Below, piece by piece: positions 63,876-64,000 of a stretch of DNA of 64,000 nucleotides; position 1 is the first letter of the stretch; every line of letters starts with the position of its first letter. This stretch comes from Pseudoalteromonas byunsanensis (GTDB lineage Bacteria; Pseudomonadota; Gammaproteobacteria; Enterobacterales; Alteromonadaceae): NCBI RefSeq assembly GCF_001854475.1, contig NZ_MNAN01000026.1, positions 310,001-374,000 on the forward strand, given 5' to 3'. The notes under the pieces are model-generated. The model saw only the letters and a list, made by a program, of their open reading frames with translations, did not search any database and was not told the origin of the DNA. A program made the translations under genes and the position numbers.

Positions 63876-64000
63876 ATGTTAAGAACAATTACAAGCCCCA
63901 CTCTCTGGTTTACACTCTTCTTTAACTTAATCAGTGGAAGTGTATTTGCAACGTTACAACCAACAACACCAGCCGACGACCAAAACACTCCACCTGTGAT
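63876..64000 (+). CDS. Secreted protein, N-terminal fragment
   Basis: ATG at 63876 with AAAGGA upstream begins MLRTITSPTLWFTLFFNLISGSVFA, a signal peptide, then a Pro/Thr-rich stretch (LQPTTPADDQNTPPV) running off the window. 41 complete codons are present. Nothing more can be said of its function; it faces away from the TonB receptor gene. Confidence 0.6.
   Translation, partial: MLRTITSPTLWFTLFFNLISGSVFATLQPTTPADDQNTPPV

Noticed and set aside
1..64000. CRISPR arrays, insertion sequences, prophage or secretion-system genes
   Set aside because: No regularly spaced repeats, transposase or integrase motifs, or phage structural genes were seen on either strand.

Overview
The window is a chromosomal segment of a marine gammaproteobacterium of the order Alteromonadales, most likely Pseudoalteromonas or a close relative. 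The inference rests on gene order (sdhCDAB-sucAB facing gltA, csdA-csdE-tcdA, rlmKL-zapC-pyrD-gdhB, pepN-DUF2835, msrC-proQ-prc, yccA-tusDCBE), on marine gammaproteobacterial families such as DUF3466, DUF2835 and the 1612-residue NAD-glutamate dehydrogenase, and on moderately AT-rich DNA. Most of it is core genome; no integrase, transposase, phage gene or CRISPR array was seen.

0-10.3 kb: TCA cycle. The minus-strand operon sdhC-sdhD-sdhA-sdhB-sucA-sucB ends at a strong terminator, then sucC (cut by the window edge) follows with its own candidate promoter. gltA is divergent from sdhC. SucB carries two lipoyl domains. 10.3-14.1 kb: sulfur transfer and tRNA/rRNA modification (csdA, csdE, tcdA, an RluA-type synthase), with a decayed small secreted-protein gene between csdE and tcdA. 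14.1-19.9 kb: lipid A genes msbA-lpxK-ycaR, then comEC and a DUF2062 gene whose starts overlap head to head.

19.9-32.6 kb: a minus-strand series of a DUF3466 exported protein, uup, a glutaredoxin-like protein, rlmKL, zapC, pyrD and gdhB. The zapC ribosome binding site lies in the arm of a hairpin. 32.8-39.8 kb: a four-gene envelope operon (DUF1302 outer-membrane protein, DUF1329 LolB-like protein, YCF48 propeller protein, RND/MMPL transporter), the best candidate here for an under-described system, probably a lipid or hydrophobic-molecule trafficking route. 40-48.4 kb: DUF2835, pepN, nhaC, prc, proQ, a small acidic protein, msrC and a small membrane protein.

48.5-57.9 kb: two identical tandem tRNA-Ser(UGA) genes, yccA, tusDCBE, an acyltransferase, an FKBP isomerase, a third tRNA-Ser(UGA), two small membrane proteins, trhO, a DEAD-box helicase and a CvfB-like S1 protein. 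tRNA wobble modification is a recurring theme: TusDCBE for 2-thiouridine, TrhO for 5-hydroxyuridine, TcdA for ct6A, with CsdA/CsdE as a sulfur source. 58-64 kb looks more accessory: an unrecognised secreted protein, a LysR regulator divergent from an exported alpha/beta hydrolase, a TonB-dependent receptor, and the start of another secreted protein. A short fragment of a second TonB-receptor 3' end is fused to the end of the LysR gene, a scar of past rearrangement.
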